Shown here: one piece after another, positions 9,834-20,507 of the stretch
Layout: every line of letters begins with the position of its first letter
Numbering within the stretch: the stretch's first letter is position 1
NCBI GenBank assembly: GCA_030068145.1
Contig: JAPJBO010000239.1
Location: 1-64,000, forward strand
Direction: 5' to 3'
Source of the DNA: Diplonema papillatum
Taxonomy: Eukaryota > Euglenozoa > Diplonemea > Diplonemida > Diplonemidae
DNA length: 64,000 nt
Notes under the pieces: generated by a model
The model's database searches: none
Seen by the model: only the letters and a program-made list of their open reading frames with translations
Told to the model about the DNA's origin: nothing
Position numbers and translations under genes: made by a program

Positions 9834-10430
9834 TTCACCAGAACTTTGCTTCACCCGAACTTCGCCCGAACTTTGCTTCGCCCGAACTTTGCTTCACCAG
9901 AACTTTGCTTCACCCGAACTTAGCTCACACCGAACTTAGCTTCGCCCGAACTTTGTTTCGCCCGATCTTAGCTTCACCAGAACTTTGCTTCACCCGAACT
10001 TTGCTTCCCCCAGAACTTAGCTTCGCCCGGACTTTGTTTCGCCCGAACTTAGCTTGACCCGAACTTTGCTTCGCCCGAACTTTGCTTCACCAGAACTTAG
10101 CTTCGCCCGAACTTTGCTTCACCCGAACTTAGCTTCGCCGAACTTTGTTTCGCCCGATCTTAGCTTCACCAGAACGTCCGAACTTTGCTTCACCCAGAAC
10201 TTAGCTTCGCCCGGACTTTGTTTCGCCCGAACTTAGCTTCACCTTCGCCCGAACTTTGCTTCACCAGAACTTTGCTCACCCGAACTTAGCTTCGCCCGAA
10301 CTTTGCTTCGCCCGAACTTTGTTTCGCCCGAACTTAGCTTCACCCGAACTTTGCTTCACCAGAACTTAGCATTGCCCGAACTTAGCTTCGCCCGAACTTT
10401 GCTGTTCCCCGAACTTTAACTGCTGCCTCC
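9834..10430 (+). repeat. ~17-bp tandem repeat CTTCGCCCGAACTTTG
   Basis: About 35 imperfect units of CTTCRCCCGAACTTTG and CTTCACCAGAACTTAG. The translation repeats short peptides such as FARTLL, which have no significance. Confidence 0.9.
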
Positions 10431-10477
10431 AGTCTCGCCACGCGCCGGCCTTAGCCGAGCGCACGTACTTTGTAGTG

Positions 10478-10585
10478 GAAATGCCTTGTGCGACTCTAAC
10501 CGAAGTTTTTCTCAATGAAAATGGCTTGCGACTCTAACCGAAGTTTTTTGTAATGGAAATGCCTTGTGCGACTCTAACCGAAGAG
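10478..10585 (+). repeat. Isolated units of the 38-bp satellite
   Basis: Three units identical in type to the array at 8651-9570. The 17-bp array and its flanks probably interrupted the satellite. Confidence 0.85.
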
Positions 10586-10977
10586 CTGCCCTCAACTTGG
10601 GAGGCTCAAGCAAGTACTCAAGAGAACAGCATCAGAGCCAGGCGCCTGGCTGCACCGTCTGACCGTGCGGCGTGTCACGGCGTGCCACGCTGACGTTCGG
10701 GGCTAATCGCGGTGACAGAACTGTAGTAGCTGGCCAGATGCTACAGCCGAGAGTCAGGCGAGACAACTGATCTCATCAGACTCATGATCCGTTTCTTGGC
10801 CTGACATACCAGTGACCACGGTCATTCTCCACTGTCCTTGTTGAGGCTGTGTCACACTGTGACTGTCACAGTGTCAGTCACTGAGTGACCGGACAGTGTC
10901 GCGGCAGCCGTAAACTGCACACCCACCGCACGTCTGCAGGATTCACCTCCAGATTCGGGGACCAGAACACAGGGTAT
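10586..10977. other. Non-coding stretch
   Basis: No gene is seen. The only structure is a short palindrome-rich part near 10850 (CACTGTGACTGTCACAGTG). Confidence 0.5.
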
Positions 10978-11188
10978 CATGCAGGGTCAAACCCTTGTGT
11001 CTTTTTAAAACGCTCCCACAGGGCCGATGGCCCCCAAAAAAAAAATTTGGAAAAAAAAAAATTGCTCAACGTCATCAAAAATTACTGCAGAGTTTGTTCC
11101 AAAATTTTAAAATTAAAAAATCCCAATTTTTTTCCAGAACCAAAATTTTGGCCATTTTCAAAAAGACACAAGGTTTTGACCCTGCATG
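10978..11188 (+). mobile_element. MITE family 1, complete copy
   Basis: A 211-bp copy with terminal inverted repeats starting CATGCAGGGTC and a perfect 4-bp duplication GTAT on both sides. It is inverted in internal orientation relative to the copy at 8331-8542. Confidence 0.9.
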
Positions 11189-11454
11189 GTATCGCTGTAG
11201 CTGTCCGACTCCGAGTGCCTGGAGTGGAGAGCCTGGTCCAGTTACCTCTGGACAATGGAGCAGCAGCTGCAGCAAGGAACAGCAGCAGGACCGGGACTAC
11301 TGGCTCAGTGGAGGGAAGGCGCCGCTGTCACGCGGCTGCGAGTCAGCCACAGTCACAGCTGATTTCACTTACGCAGTGAAGCCTGCAGTGAAGGAAGCTG
11401 TGTCCACCGTCGTGCAACCGGTGTGTGTGCAACCAGTTGCGGTGCAGGCGTGGG

Positions 11455-11575
11455 CACAACGACAGTTGATGACTTTAGGAAGGAATCAGCCATTCTTGCG
11501 TGAGCTGCAGATTCCGTCTGTCGGCAACAGTGTCCGACTGTGTCGCCACCTTGGGTTGTTAGCCCACCGTCCTCC
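11455..11575 (+). repeat. Dispersed repeat, partner at 32943-33055
   Basis: The stretch containing ATGACTTTAGGAAGGAATCA and GGTTGTTAGCCCACCGTCC is found in reverse complement at 32943-33055. No ORF is conserved between the two, so it is a dispersed non-coding repeat. Confidence 0.6.
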
Positions 11576-11611
11576 GCGGTTCTGGCCATCTGTCTTGTAA
11601 TCTGGGTTCAG

Positions 11612-11745
11612 TTCTCGCAGTTCACTGGGGGAATCCAGACAAGTCAAGTCACTTGAACAACACATGGGTTTAGGGGGGCGGCACAGAGCAATCACTCGTG
11701 AGTTCCTCTCTTGTTAAGTACATAGTACAAGACACAGTTTCCCCT
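11612..11745 (-). repeat. Inverted partner of 5699-5890
   Basis: Reverse complement of the repeat at 5699-5890, lacking about 55 bp of it. See that entry for the possible link to the tyrosine-recombinase element. Confidence 0.6.
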
Positions 11746-12069
11746 CTTCTTCCCGTTCTGGTTGAATAACTCTGCGCCTAGCTGTTGACACTGACGGATT
11801 CCGAGTTTGGTTTCCTATCCGAGGCTATCGGGCACTGGTTCGGTTTCGGGTTGAGGTTCGGTTTCGGGTTCGGTTCTGCCACCATCACTCCTCAGAACTT
11901 CTGGGTTCGGGTTCGATTTCGGCTTTGGCTCGCCGTGCCAGGCGTGGGCGTCAACTCGCGACACGTGATGTCTCCATGTCACTGCCAATGTCAGCGTGGA
12001 CGCATGCAGTGGCAATAGCAACAGCAACAGGAGTCCAGCGTCCGGCTGGACGAAAAGTTTTTTTTTTTC
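11746..12069. repeat. GGTTTCGGGTTCGG-rich stretch, no gene
   Basis: Contains degenerate GGTTCGGTTTCGGGTT repeats between about 11830 and 11930. No coding function is supported. Confidence 0.45.
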
Positions 12070-12155
12070 GCCGTAGGTATCCGGATGGTCGAGCCAACCA
12101 CCCTTGGGTTTCAAGGTGAGTGGTCGGGGGTTCAAGCCCCTCCTCGGCAAGTTTT
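12070..12155 (+). other. tRNA-like/SINE-head-like segment
   Basis: GCCG near 12071 can pair with CGGC near 12150. The segment contains CCTTG/CAAGG as a possible anticodon-type hairpin and GGGGGTTCAAGCCCC, which pairs well as a T-arm with a good B box. The acceptor and D-arms are imperfect. It lies directly upstream of the 5'-truncated LINE copy. It may be a tRNA pseudogene with an extended variable arm or a SINE head. Confidence 0.3.
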
Positions 12156-12179
12156 CCAGCATTTTCCTCGATTCAAATT

Positions 12180-12290
12180 TGTCAAAACAAATTTGTGCCC
12201 TTATATCCCAGTTTGGGATATAAGGGCACAAAATTTGTTTGAAGTGGGATATAAGGGCACAAATTTGTTTTGAGTGGGATATAAGGGCAT
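12180..12290. repeat. Palindromic AT-rich repeat
   Basis: GTGCCCTTATATCCCA and TGGGATATAAGGGCAC form a near-perfect inverted repeat, followed by two more direct copies of GGGATATAAGGGCA separated by CAAATTTGTTT. The palindrome abuts the LINE copy A junction. Confidence 0.75.
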
Positions 12291-12299
12291 TACACCCCT

Positions 12300-14512
12300 A
12301 AATTTTCAGGAGAAGGGCCATCTGACGGACCCCAGTACATGCCTGGCATATAGGGTGACGACGGCGTTCTACGCGGCGTGCGAGAGGATGCCACGACTTC
12401 TGCCTCTGATGGAGAGCATCCGGGGAAGGTACGCCGAGGGGGACCTACCCCTGGGGCCAGTTGGACTGGCGATGAGGAGCATGGAGGAGTGTGGACACAT
12501 ATGGGGACCAGGGCCCCTGTCTCGCACGCTGAGGAATGGTACAATGTTTGACCCGATAGCCTCGACACCCTCGAAGAGGGGGCATGAGGTGAGGGCGAAT
12601 TTGAGGGCGAAGACGTGGTCCCGTCTGGTAGCGAGGCGGCCGGGATTTGAGGGTGCAGAGGGCTGACCTGGAGCGGACGAACTCCTTCTGGAGGATGCGT
12701 GAATGTCCCGCGCACACCGCGAGGCTTATACGTATAGCGTTGGCGGGAGGAGTGAACACGGCTGAGTTCACGTCGCGGATGAGGCAGGCCGGAGCTGAGC
12801 CGCAGGCGCCCAGCTGCAAGCACTGTGGAAGCGGCGACACCGACGGACGAGAAACACGTATTCTGGGACTGTACGGCGACGAGAGGCACATGCCGAGCTG
12901 ATGGCGGCCAACCGGGCCGACCGGCCCAGATGCACGCTGGAACACGGAGTGGTAGTACCCGAGAATGCCCACTTCTCGAGGCGGCTCCCGGAGATGATGG
13001 CTGAAATCCTTGCGGAACGGGCAGGGCTCGAAGCACGAGGCTGGGTAGCCAGGAACCCCACGACCCCCTGGTCGAGAGCGGATGCGATGCCTGCCGAGAA
13101 GCTCGACCACCCCTTTGCGCGGATTGCCCCGGCATGGGCGTGGGAGCTGGGGACTACCGACGTTTTATGCGTTGGTAGCGTGGCTGTCAGACATGGAGTG
13201 GACCGAGAACGGGCAGGCGTCAATGCTAGAGCTTGCCATCGACTTTGAACTCTTTTCAGGCCTCAGCATACCGCTGCACGAGAATGCACCGAAGGGGGTG
13301 AGGGAGCGAGGAAACGTCCTGCGCTGCATGATCAGCGCGTTGGACAAGCTGGCGACACAGCAAGGGCTGGGGAGTTGCGAGAGAGGCGAGAGAGTATGCC
13401 CGACGACGTCGCTGTCGTTCATGGGCATCACGGGGATATCGGGGGTGCGGCCCAGGCCCCGCTTTCGCGAGGCACACACGGGGACGATCCTCGAAGAGCA
13501 GGTGAAGGGAAGCGATGTAGGGACGCAGTGCCCGACGTACCCGGACTGGACGGCCGAGAGAGCGGCGAGGTGGGCCCTGCCTGCCCCACCACAGCTGCAC
13601 CCCGACCCCGTGCATATGCCGGGTGTCGGAGTAGAGAAAGCACTCGTCACCTGCGCGACCCACCACAAGGGGAAGTGTGAGGCGTGCCGAGCACTCGTCC
13701 GAAGGGACGTACCCACGGTAGAGATGTGCTGTCGGCACCATCACCACGCTGACGATGGGCAGCCGATCGCGGTGTGCGTGGAGCACAGCACGACGAAATG
13801 CGGCGAGTGCAAGACGGCGGCGGCGTGCTGCCGCAGCGGGCATCATGCCTGCCGCACGCATGGCAGAGGAACCTGCCAAGAATGCAGGAGGCTCCCTACG
13901 TTGACGCAGAGGAGACCGGCAGCGTGCTGCCGCCGCGGCCACCACCAACCCAACGAACCGAACGCCCCGGCAACCCCCGGACACAGCAAAAAGAAGAAGA
14001 GACCCCTCTCACCCACCCAGGTGGGCGTACAACGAGAAACGCCGGCGGGAAAGCGCGCGGCGCAGGCGCCGCCCGCCGTAGCGAAGCAGAAGACGGCGAC
14101 GACCGGACGGGCGGCCAAGAGGCCACCAACGCCAGGAACCAGCGAACGACCAGAGGGTGCTCGGCATTTCGAAGGAGAGCCCGATTGCCGGCCGCAAGCG
14201 GAAGAAGGCGAAGGCGACCACACCCGAGTCAGGGGTGCAACGAAGAAAGAGGGAGGCCCTTAAAGCAAGCAGCTACCAGAAACGTCCGACGTCCCCAAGC
14301 ACTCCAGTGCCCTCGAGAGTGAAAAACGTGCAAGCCTGTCCGCACCTGTGCCCCCACGCAATCTCCAGAACCGCAAGAAAGCCCAGCTCCCCTGGCGCCA
14401 CAAGTACTCGACCTTGACGACGCAATGACAGGTGACGATGTCATAAAGTAACCTTAAGCGGCGACACAGTGCATGTTAATCCGTGTGGCTCATGTACTTA
14501 AAAGAACTCAAC
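12300..14512 (+). mobile_element. LINE copy A (5'-truncated)
   Basis: Begins at a position equivalent to 16500 of copy B (NFQEKGHLTDP) and runs to the shared 3' end CATGTACTTAAAAGAACTCAA. The RT domain is absent. The remaining coding sequence is broken by at least two frameshifts (near 12655 and in the 12845-12900 deletion) and becomes continuous only after about 13150. 5' truncation is the common outcome of target-primed reverse transcription. There is no poly-A tail; the end is non-adenylate, shared exactly with copy B. Confidence 0.85.
13082..14263 (+). pseudogene. LINE copy A C-terminal ORF remnant
   Basis: A 393-codon frame covering the C-terminal part of the LINE protein. It includes the segment ENGQASMLELAIDFELFSG, a Cys/His-rich repeat block (CATHHKGKCEACRAL, MCCRHHHH, KCGECKTAAACCRSGHH, TCQECRRL, CCRRGHH) and a basic, proline-rich tail. 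It starts in frame only from about 13150, and the upstream reading frame is shifted. It matches copy B residue for residue over most of its length. No RT motif is present, so it cannot be functional alone. Confidence 0.7.
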
Positions 14513-15189
14513 CACACAACAACAAGGACGGGCCAGAGCCGGAGTACGAGCCGTTTCGGGATCCGTCTCAATAGCCAAGTTGCTTTTCCCTCTGAAACCG
14601 AGAAGCCTTTGTTTGGGCCACCCGACCTTCCAAAAAGGGGGGGTCCGGGGGGCGGAGGGTGCACATTCCTGAAGCCAACAGCCCATTTCAAATTCATCCA
14701 CCACTCAGATACTGTGTGCTGGTAAATCATTGGCACGAGTTGATGCAGACCGGAGATTACACGGAACAAGGCACTTGTGTCAACTCAGAAAGAATCTGTC
14801 AAGAACTCCGGGCTGCTTCTGAGCCTCGACTCCCTCACTCGGCCTAACCCACGCCTCCACCGGACCCCCACGACTTTTTTCATCGAAGGTCGTTTTTTGC
14901 ACTTTTTTTTTTTTACTTTTTGAGCCGCCCGGATTTCCGAATTCCGTCAGCTGACGGAATTTGGAATGGGAAGCTAATGCCCTGACCCTGTTATTATTTG
15001 ACACACGGCAGTCTGGATGCAGTTCAGAGCGAAACGTTGTCGCCTTTTCAGTGTGGGCACACTTTGGTGTGAGGAATCCAGGTTCTCTGTTGTCCAGCGA
15101 ATTTGGAAAACTGAGGCAAAATGAAGCTAATAGCCTGAACAGGGTCAAATAATAAAAAAAAATGACAGCCAGGCGTGTGTCAAAGAAAT
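14513..15189. other. Spacer between LINE copies
   Basis: No gene is seen. The segment 14940-15160 contains AGCTAATGCCCTGACCCTGT near its start and AGCTAATAGCCTGAACAGGG near its end, plus TTATTATTTGAC and its inverse, so it is probably a small degenerate mobile element. A CCGGGG/G-rich stretch lies near 14640. Confidence 0.4.
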
Positions 15190-15410
15190 GTTATTATTCG
15201 ACCCCCCCCTTTAACACAGAGTCTAAAATCGAGAGAGCAAGAAGATGAGCTGGTCACGGAACTCCTCCCGTCCCGGTTCCGGGATCACATCGGCCCACAT
15301 ATGATGGAAGCCGGAACAATCACGGGGGAGGAGCTACGAATTCTGCTGAGGAAGAAGCCGAAGAAAAGCGCGTCAGGGGTGGATGGCTGGCGTATGGCTG
15401 AACTGCGGGA

Positions 15411-18326
15411 TTGCCGCTCCCCCTGCTGAATGCACTTGCGGACGTCATGAACCTGGTCGAAGCAACTGGAGACTGGCCGGCAAGCATGACAACTGCGCTG
15501 GTGTCGATGGTGCCGAAGGATGAGAGTCAAGACCCGCTGCACACAAGACCGATAACCGTCACATCCGCCGTGTACCGCCTATGGGCCTGCCGCAGGCTGG
15601 CGGACATAGTACTGTGGCAAGAGGAATGGATCGAAGAAGGACAGAAAGGCTTTCGACCAGGTCACCGGATCGAGGACGTCTTGATGGAAATTGGGCTCGA
15701 GATGGAGGACGCCTTGTTAGACGGGGAGCCGCTCTACGGTGTGGCGCTGGACTTCCGGAAATGCTTCGACATGGTCCCACGAGAGATAGTACTGCGCTTA
15801 GCCGAGGACTTAGGATTGCACAATCGGGTTCTCAAGCCGCTGAGGGCTATCTACAGACTGCTCGCGAGACGCTTCAAGCTACCATTAGGGGTGGGCAGGG
15901 AGTTCAGTGTGACCAACGGTATCCTTCAAGGGTGCCCTGTATCCGTCATACTCATCAATGCCCTGCTGTCGGTAGTGATGAAAGCGGTCAAGAAAGAAGC
16001 GGAGGGTGTGAGTCCAAAGTCATACGCGGACGACGCCACACTGCTGTCCAGGCTGTCGGAGGCCGCCCTGCAAAAGGGAGTGGACGTAGTAGACGAGTTC
16101 TGCACACTCACCGGTATGGAGCTAAACCTCCAGAAGACGGTCGCGTTCTCGACGAGACGTAGGCATCAGTCGACTCTCAAACTCCGCAGCGTGGATGCGC
16201 TGCTGCGGTTTAGCAAATCCGTCAAGTGCCTCGGGGTCCTAGTCTCGACGGCGAAGAATAGGACGGAAAGGTCCGACTCGGAGAGGGTGGAGAAGGCGGC
16301 TGCCCTGGCGGAAGGCCTCCGCCATGCGCCGTTCCGGTACGAAAAGCGGGTCCGGATTGTGCAGTCGAATGTGCTACCGGCGGCGCTGTCAGGCTGCTCT
16401 TTCGCGCCGGTATCGAAGGTGGCGATGAAACGGCTGACGACGTCGGTGATGGGACTGATCTGGGGTGGATCCAACCCGAAGCGCGCGAGGGAGATGGTCC
16501 TAAACTTTCAGGAGAAGGGCCACCTGACGGATCCCGGTACATGCCTAGCATATAGGGTGACGACAGCGTTTTACGCGGCGTGCGAGAGGTTGCCACGACT
16601 GCTGCCTCTGATGGAGAGCATCCGGGGAAGATACGCCGAGGGGGACCTACCCCTGGGGCCAGTTGGACTGGCGATGAGGAGCATGGGGGAGTGTGGACAC
16701 GTATGGGGACCCGGGCCCCTGTCTCGCACGCTGAGGAATGGTGCAACATATGACCCGTTAGCCTCGGCACCTTCGAAGAGGGGACATGAAGTTAGGGCGG
16801 ACTTGAGGGCGAAGACGTGGTCCCGACTGGTGGCGAGGCGGCCGGGATTTGAGGGCATACAGAGAGCCGACCTGGAGCGGACGAACACCTTCTGGAGGAT
16901 GCGTGAATGTCCCGCGCACACCGCGAGGCTTATACGTGTAGCGTTGGCGGGGGGGGTGAACACGGCTGAGTACACGTCGCGGATGAGGCAGGCCGGAGCT
17001 GAGCCGCAGGCGCCCAGCTGCAAGCACTGTGGAAGCGGCGACACCGAGGACGAGAAACACGTATTCTGGGACTGCGGAGCGTACTCGCACATACGGCGAC
17101 GAGAGGCACATGCCGAGCTGATGGCAGCCAACCGGGCCGACTGGCCCAGATGCACGCTGGAACACGGAGTGGTAGTACCCGAGAATGCCCAATTCTCGAG
17201 GCGGCTCCAGGAGATGTTGGCTGAAATCCTTGCGGAACGGGCTGGGCTCGAAGCACGTGGCTGGGTGGCCAGGAACCCCACGACCCCCTGGTCGAGAGCG
17301 AATGCGATGCCTGCCGAGAAATTTGACCACCCCTTCGCGCGGATTGCCCCGGCATGGACGTGGGAGCGGAACAAGACCTGGGGACTACCGACGTTTTATG
17401 CGTTGGTAGCGTGGCTGTCGGACATGCAATGGACCGAGAACGGGCAGGCGTCAATGCTGGAGCTTGCGATCGACTTTGAACTCTTCTCGGGCCTCAGCAT
17501 GCCGCTGCACGGGAATGCGCCGAAGGGGGTGAGAGAACGGGGAAACGTCCTGCGCTGCATGATGAGCGCGTTGGACAAGCTGGCGGCACAGCAAGGGCTG
17601 GGAAGCTGCATGAGAGGAGAGAGGGTGTGCCCGACGACGTCGCTGTCGTTCATGGGCATCACGGGGATATCGGGTATACGGCCCAGGCCACGCTTTCGCG
17701 AGGCACACACGGGGACGATACTTGAGGAACAAGTGAAAGGAAGCGATGTAGGGACGCAGTGCCCGACGTACCCTGACTGGACGATCGGGAGAGCGGCGAG
17801 GTGGGCCCTGCCTGCCCCACCACAACTGCACCCAGACCCCGTGCATATGCCGGGTGTCGGTATAGAGAAGGCACTCGTCACGTGCGCGACCCATCACAAA
17901 GGGAAGTGTGAGGCGTGCAGAGCACTCGTCCGAAGGGACGTTCCCACGGTAGAGATGTGCTGCCGGCACCATCACCACGCGAACGATGGGCAGCCGATCG
18001 CGGTGTGCACAGAGCACAGCACGTCGAAGTGCGGCGAGTGCAAGACGGCGGCGGCGTGTTGCCGCAGCGGGCATCATGCCTGCCGCACGCATGGCAGAGG
18101 AACCTGCCAAGAGTGCAAAAGGCTCCCTACGCTGACGCAGAGGCGACCGGCGGCATGTTGCAGCCGCGGCCACCACCAGTCCCAAGCCGAACGTCCAGTC
18201 AACCCCCGGACGCAACAAGAAGAAGAGGCCCTCCTCACCCACCCAGGTGGGTGTACAGCGGGAGACGCCACTAGGAAAGCGAGCGGCGCGAGCGCCGCTC
18301 GCGGCAACGAAAAAGGAGACGGCGAC
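15411..18326 (+). CDS. Non-LTR retrotransposon reverse transcriptase polyprotein
   Basis: Copies element RNA into DNA at a nicked target. The RT core is clear: motif A ALDFRKCFD (about 15745), motif B NGILQGCPVS (about 15917), motif C SYADDATLL (about 16018) and motif D GMELNLQKT (about 16114). A zinc-knuckle-like CKHCGSGDTEDEKHVFWDC lies near 17025, as in other LINE proteins after the thumb. Next come a region with no family I recognise (LPTFYALVAWLSDMQW, ENGQASMLELAIDFELFSG) and a Cys/His-rich repeat block near 17880-18170. The open frame continues to 18572, but the residues after 18326 come from the inverted segment. The natural N-terminus lies upstream, across a frameshift near 15405, so this copy is probably inactive. 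No RNase H or endonuclease motif is visible. Confidence 0.85.
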
Positions 18327-18712
18327 TTCTGCTTCGCTACGGCGGGCGGCGCCTGCGCCGCGCGCTTTCCCGCCGGCGTTTCACGTTGTACGCCCCCCTG
18401 GGTGGGTGAGAGGGGTCTCTTCTTTTTGCTGTGTCCGGGGGTTGCCGGGGCGTTAGGTTCGTTTGGTTGGTGGTGGCCGCGGCGGCAGCACGCTGCCGGT
18501 CTCCTCTGCGTCAACGTAGGGAGCCTCCTGCATTCTTGGCAGGTTCCTCTGCCATGCGTGCGGCAGGCATGATGCCCGCTGCGGCAGCACGCCGCCGCCG
18601 TCTTGCACTCGCCGCACTTCGTCGTGCTGTGCTCCACGCACACGGCGATCGGCTGCCCATCGTCAGCGTGGTGATGGTGCCGACAGCACATCTCTACCGT
18701 GGGTACGTCCCG
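18327..18712 (-). repeat. Inverted LINE segment inside copy B
   Basis: Reverse complement of the Cys/His-rich coding region, making a ~390-bp-arm palindrome with 17930-18326. The inverted segment follows copy A (13712-14097) more closely than copy B: it carries copy A's GCGGGAAAGCGCGCGGCGCA where copy B differs. It was therefore probably copied from copy A or a sister element. Confidence 0.8.
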
Positions 18713-19132
18713 GACGGGCGACCAAGAGGCCGCCACCAACGCCAGGCACCGGCGAACGACCAGCGTTGAAAAAGAGGGTGCTCGGCACCCCGAAGGAGAG
18801 CCCGATCGCCGGCCGCAAGCGGAAGAAGGCGAAGGCGACCACACCCGAGTCAGGGGTGCAACGAAGAAGAGGATGGCCCTTAAAGCAAACAGCTACCAGA
18901 AACGTTCGACGTCCCCAAGCACTCCAGTGCCCTCGAGAGTGAAAAACGTGCAAGATTGTCCGCACCTGTGCCCCTCCACGCAATCTCCAGAACCGCAAGA
19001 AAGCCCAGCGCCCCTGGCGCCACAAGTACTCGACCTTGACGACGCAATGACAGGTGACGACGTCATAAAGTAACCTTAAGCGGCGACACAGTGCATGCTA
19101 ATCCATGTGGTTCATGTACTTAAAAGAACTCA

Positions 19133-19531
19133 ATGCTTAACAGTGCTCACGTGGGCCCTCGTGATGTTCGCATCACGACAGTGACATGGTCGTTACCTGG
19201 TCGGGTTTCGCTCGCGACCGTTTCCTGAACAATCCTTCACTAAATCCGCGGTTAAATATCCTGGCCTCAGTGCAAACCCAAGAAACATTTTCCCCCTTTA
19301 ACCATACAGGATAATCCCTGGAAGTCGTCAAAAATATTCAAATATGGGCTCCGCCCATGCAGGCGTACATCTATGATTTACCCGGTATCACGGGTATCCG
19401 GGTATACCCGGGCATCTATGCCGATCCGACCAATTCATTGCAATATCGTGGGTCATCGTCCAGTTTTTCCTGTGAACGTTTCGACATCCTGAACAAGAAC
19501 AGACGGGAGGGTGAGTGGGTGGTGCGCCAAC
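19133..19531 (+). promoter_or_regulatory. 5' flank of the kinesin gene
   Basis: About 400 bp between the LINE 3' end and the first in-frame ATG. A GGGTATCCGGGTATACCCGG repeat near 19390 is self-complementary. No TATA box or transcription start can be assigned with confidence. A good splice-donor-like GAG|GTGAGT occurs at 19508-19516, so an upstream non-coding or coding exon is possible. Confidence 0.3.
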
Positions 19532-20062
19532 ATGTCCACGCCTTTTGAAGTCCTCAGACGAAGGGCAGGCAGCCAGCGCCTGGCCCTGGATCGAAGCAAC
19601 GGCGGGGCGGTGCCGCCCAGAAAGGTATATAGCAGGGTGGTACCCCCACCACCTCCGGCACCCGTGCCCCAAGGGGAAGCTGATGTAGCCATCGATTCGC
19701 CGACAGCACCTTCCTCTTCGTCACCTGTTCCCAAGGCCCCATCCGTGCTCGCCACTGTTGGTAAAATGAAAGAGGCTGTCCATGTATGCCCGCGCTTCGC
19801 ACCGACTCGAGACAAACACGGCACGCCGCTGGTTTTCGAAGCATCCAGCGGAGACCTCAGTATATCGACCAATACAGAGACGCAGGACGGCAAGGCAGAT
19901 GTGGAGCACAGGCGGTATAAATTCGCGCATGTGTTTCAACCTGATACTACTGAAGATGAGCTCTTCTCGCACATGTGGACCGAAGCCTTTTCGAAGCTCA
20001 AGCAGGGCTACCATGCAACGATTTTGTGCTATGGGCAGACGGGCTCCGGGAAGACGCACACA
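19532..20062 (+). CDS. N-terminal-motor kinesin, exon 1 of 9
   Basis: Kinesins are ATP-driven microtubule motors. This exon gives residues 1-177 of an inferred 1,549-residue protein: a ~75-residue Ser/Pro-rich extension, then the first motor strand MKEAVHVCPRFAP and the P-loop GQTGSGKT (168-175), which binds ATP. It ends at ACA|GTATGT. I joined nine exons (19532-20062, 22600-23610, 23949-24662, 51082-51319, 52021-52368, 52882-53129, 53755-53811, 54048-54344, 56337-57542). All junctions are GT-AG and the phase is continuous across every one (531+1011+714+238+348+248+57+297+1206 nt). The start is the first ATG in frame before the motor. The subfamily is not assigned. Confidence 0.85.
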
Positions 20063-20507
20063 GTATGTTTTTGCTCATTCGAATCAGAATACTACCTGCT
20101 CGTCCGGAGGGAGATACCTATTTCCCCCCGGGAAAGATAAATATCGATCGTTTTTTTCCCGCAGAGGTATTCTTGCTCCCGAGCCGTCAGGCGAAAACGG
20201 AGCCAAAAAGCATGAAGGGGGAAAAGGGTCCGGGAAAAGGGTCCCGAGAAATGGGGGTTCTCCTGAGGTTGGGGGTTACAGGATAGACGGTGATTCTGGC
20301 GGCTTTAACTATGTCGTCTATAATGGTGGCGTTTCTATTTCTGGCGGATCAGGGGTTCGAATTTTCTTGTTACCTACCCCCCCCGTGCATAAGATGGATG
20401 AATAATTCGGGTTTTGGCGGTATCCATCTTAATCAAGGGGGGTATCCATCTTAAGCACGGGGGCACTGTAGACTACAATGTAGTCGCCTTACACGGGGGG
20501 TGTTTAA

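Larger units (their letters stand above)
15190..19132 (+). mobile_element. LINE copy B
   Basis: A long LINE copy ending at the same 3' boundary as copy A (CATGTACTTAAAAGAACTCAA). The 5' end is truncated or undefined: coding homology starts upstream of the RT fingers and no endonuclease is visible. A frameshift near 15405 separates RELVTELL...SGVDGWRMAELR from the main ORF. The 3' part is interrupted by an inverted segment (18327-18712), after which copy A homology resumes to the end. Confidence 0.85.

Noticed and set aside
5699-11745. One complete DIRS-like element bounded by the inverted repeats
   Set aside because: The RT is only a fragment and satellites and MITEs fill the interval, so a complete element cannot be claimed; the link is left as a possibility.
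12290-13135. Minus-strand ORFs over the LINE copies (also 16571-17374, 17451-18242)
   Set aside because: They are antisense shadows of the GC-rich LINE coding sequence, repeated identically over both copies.
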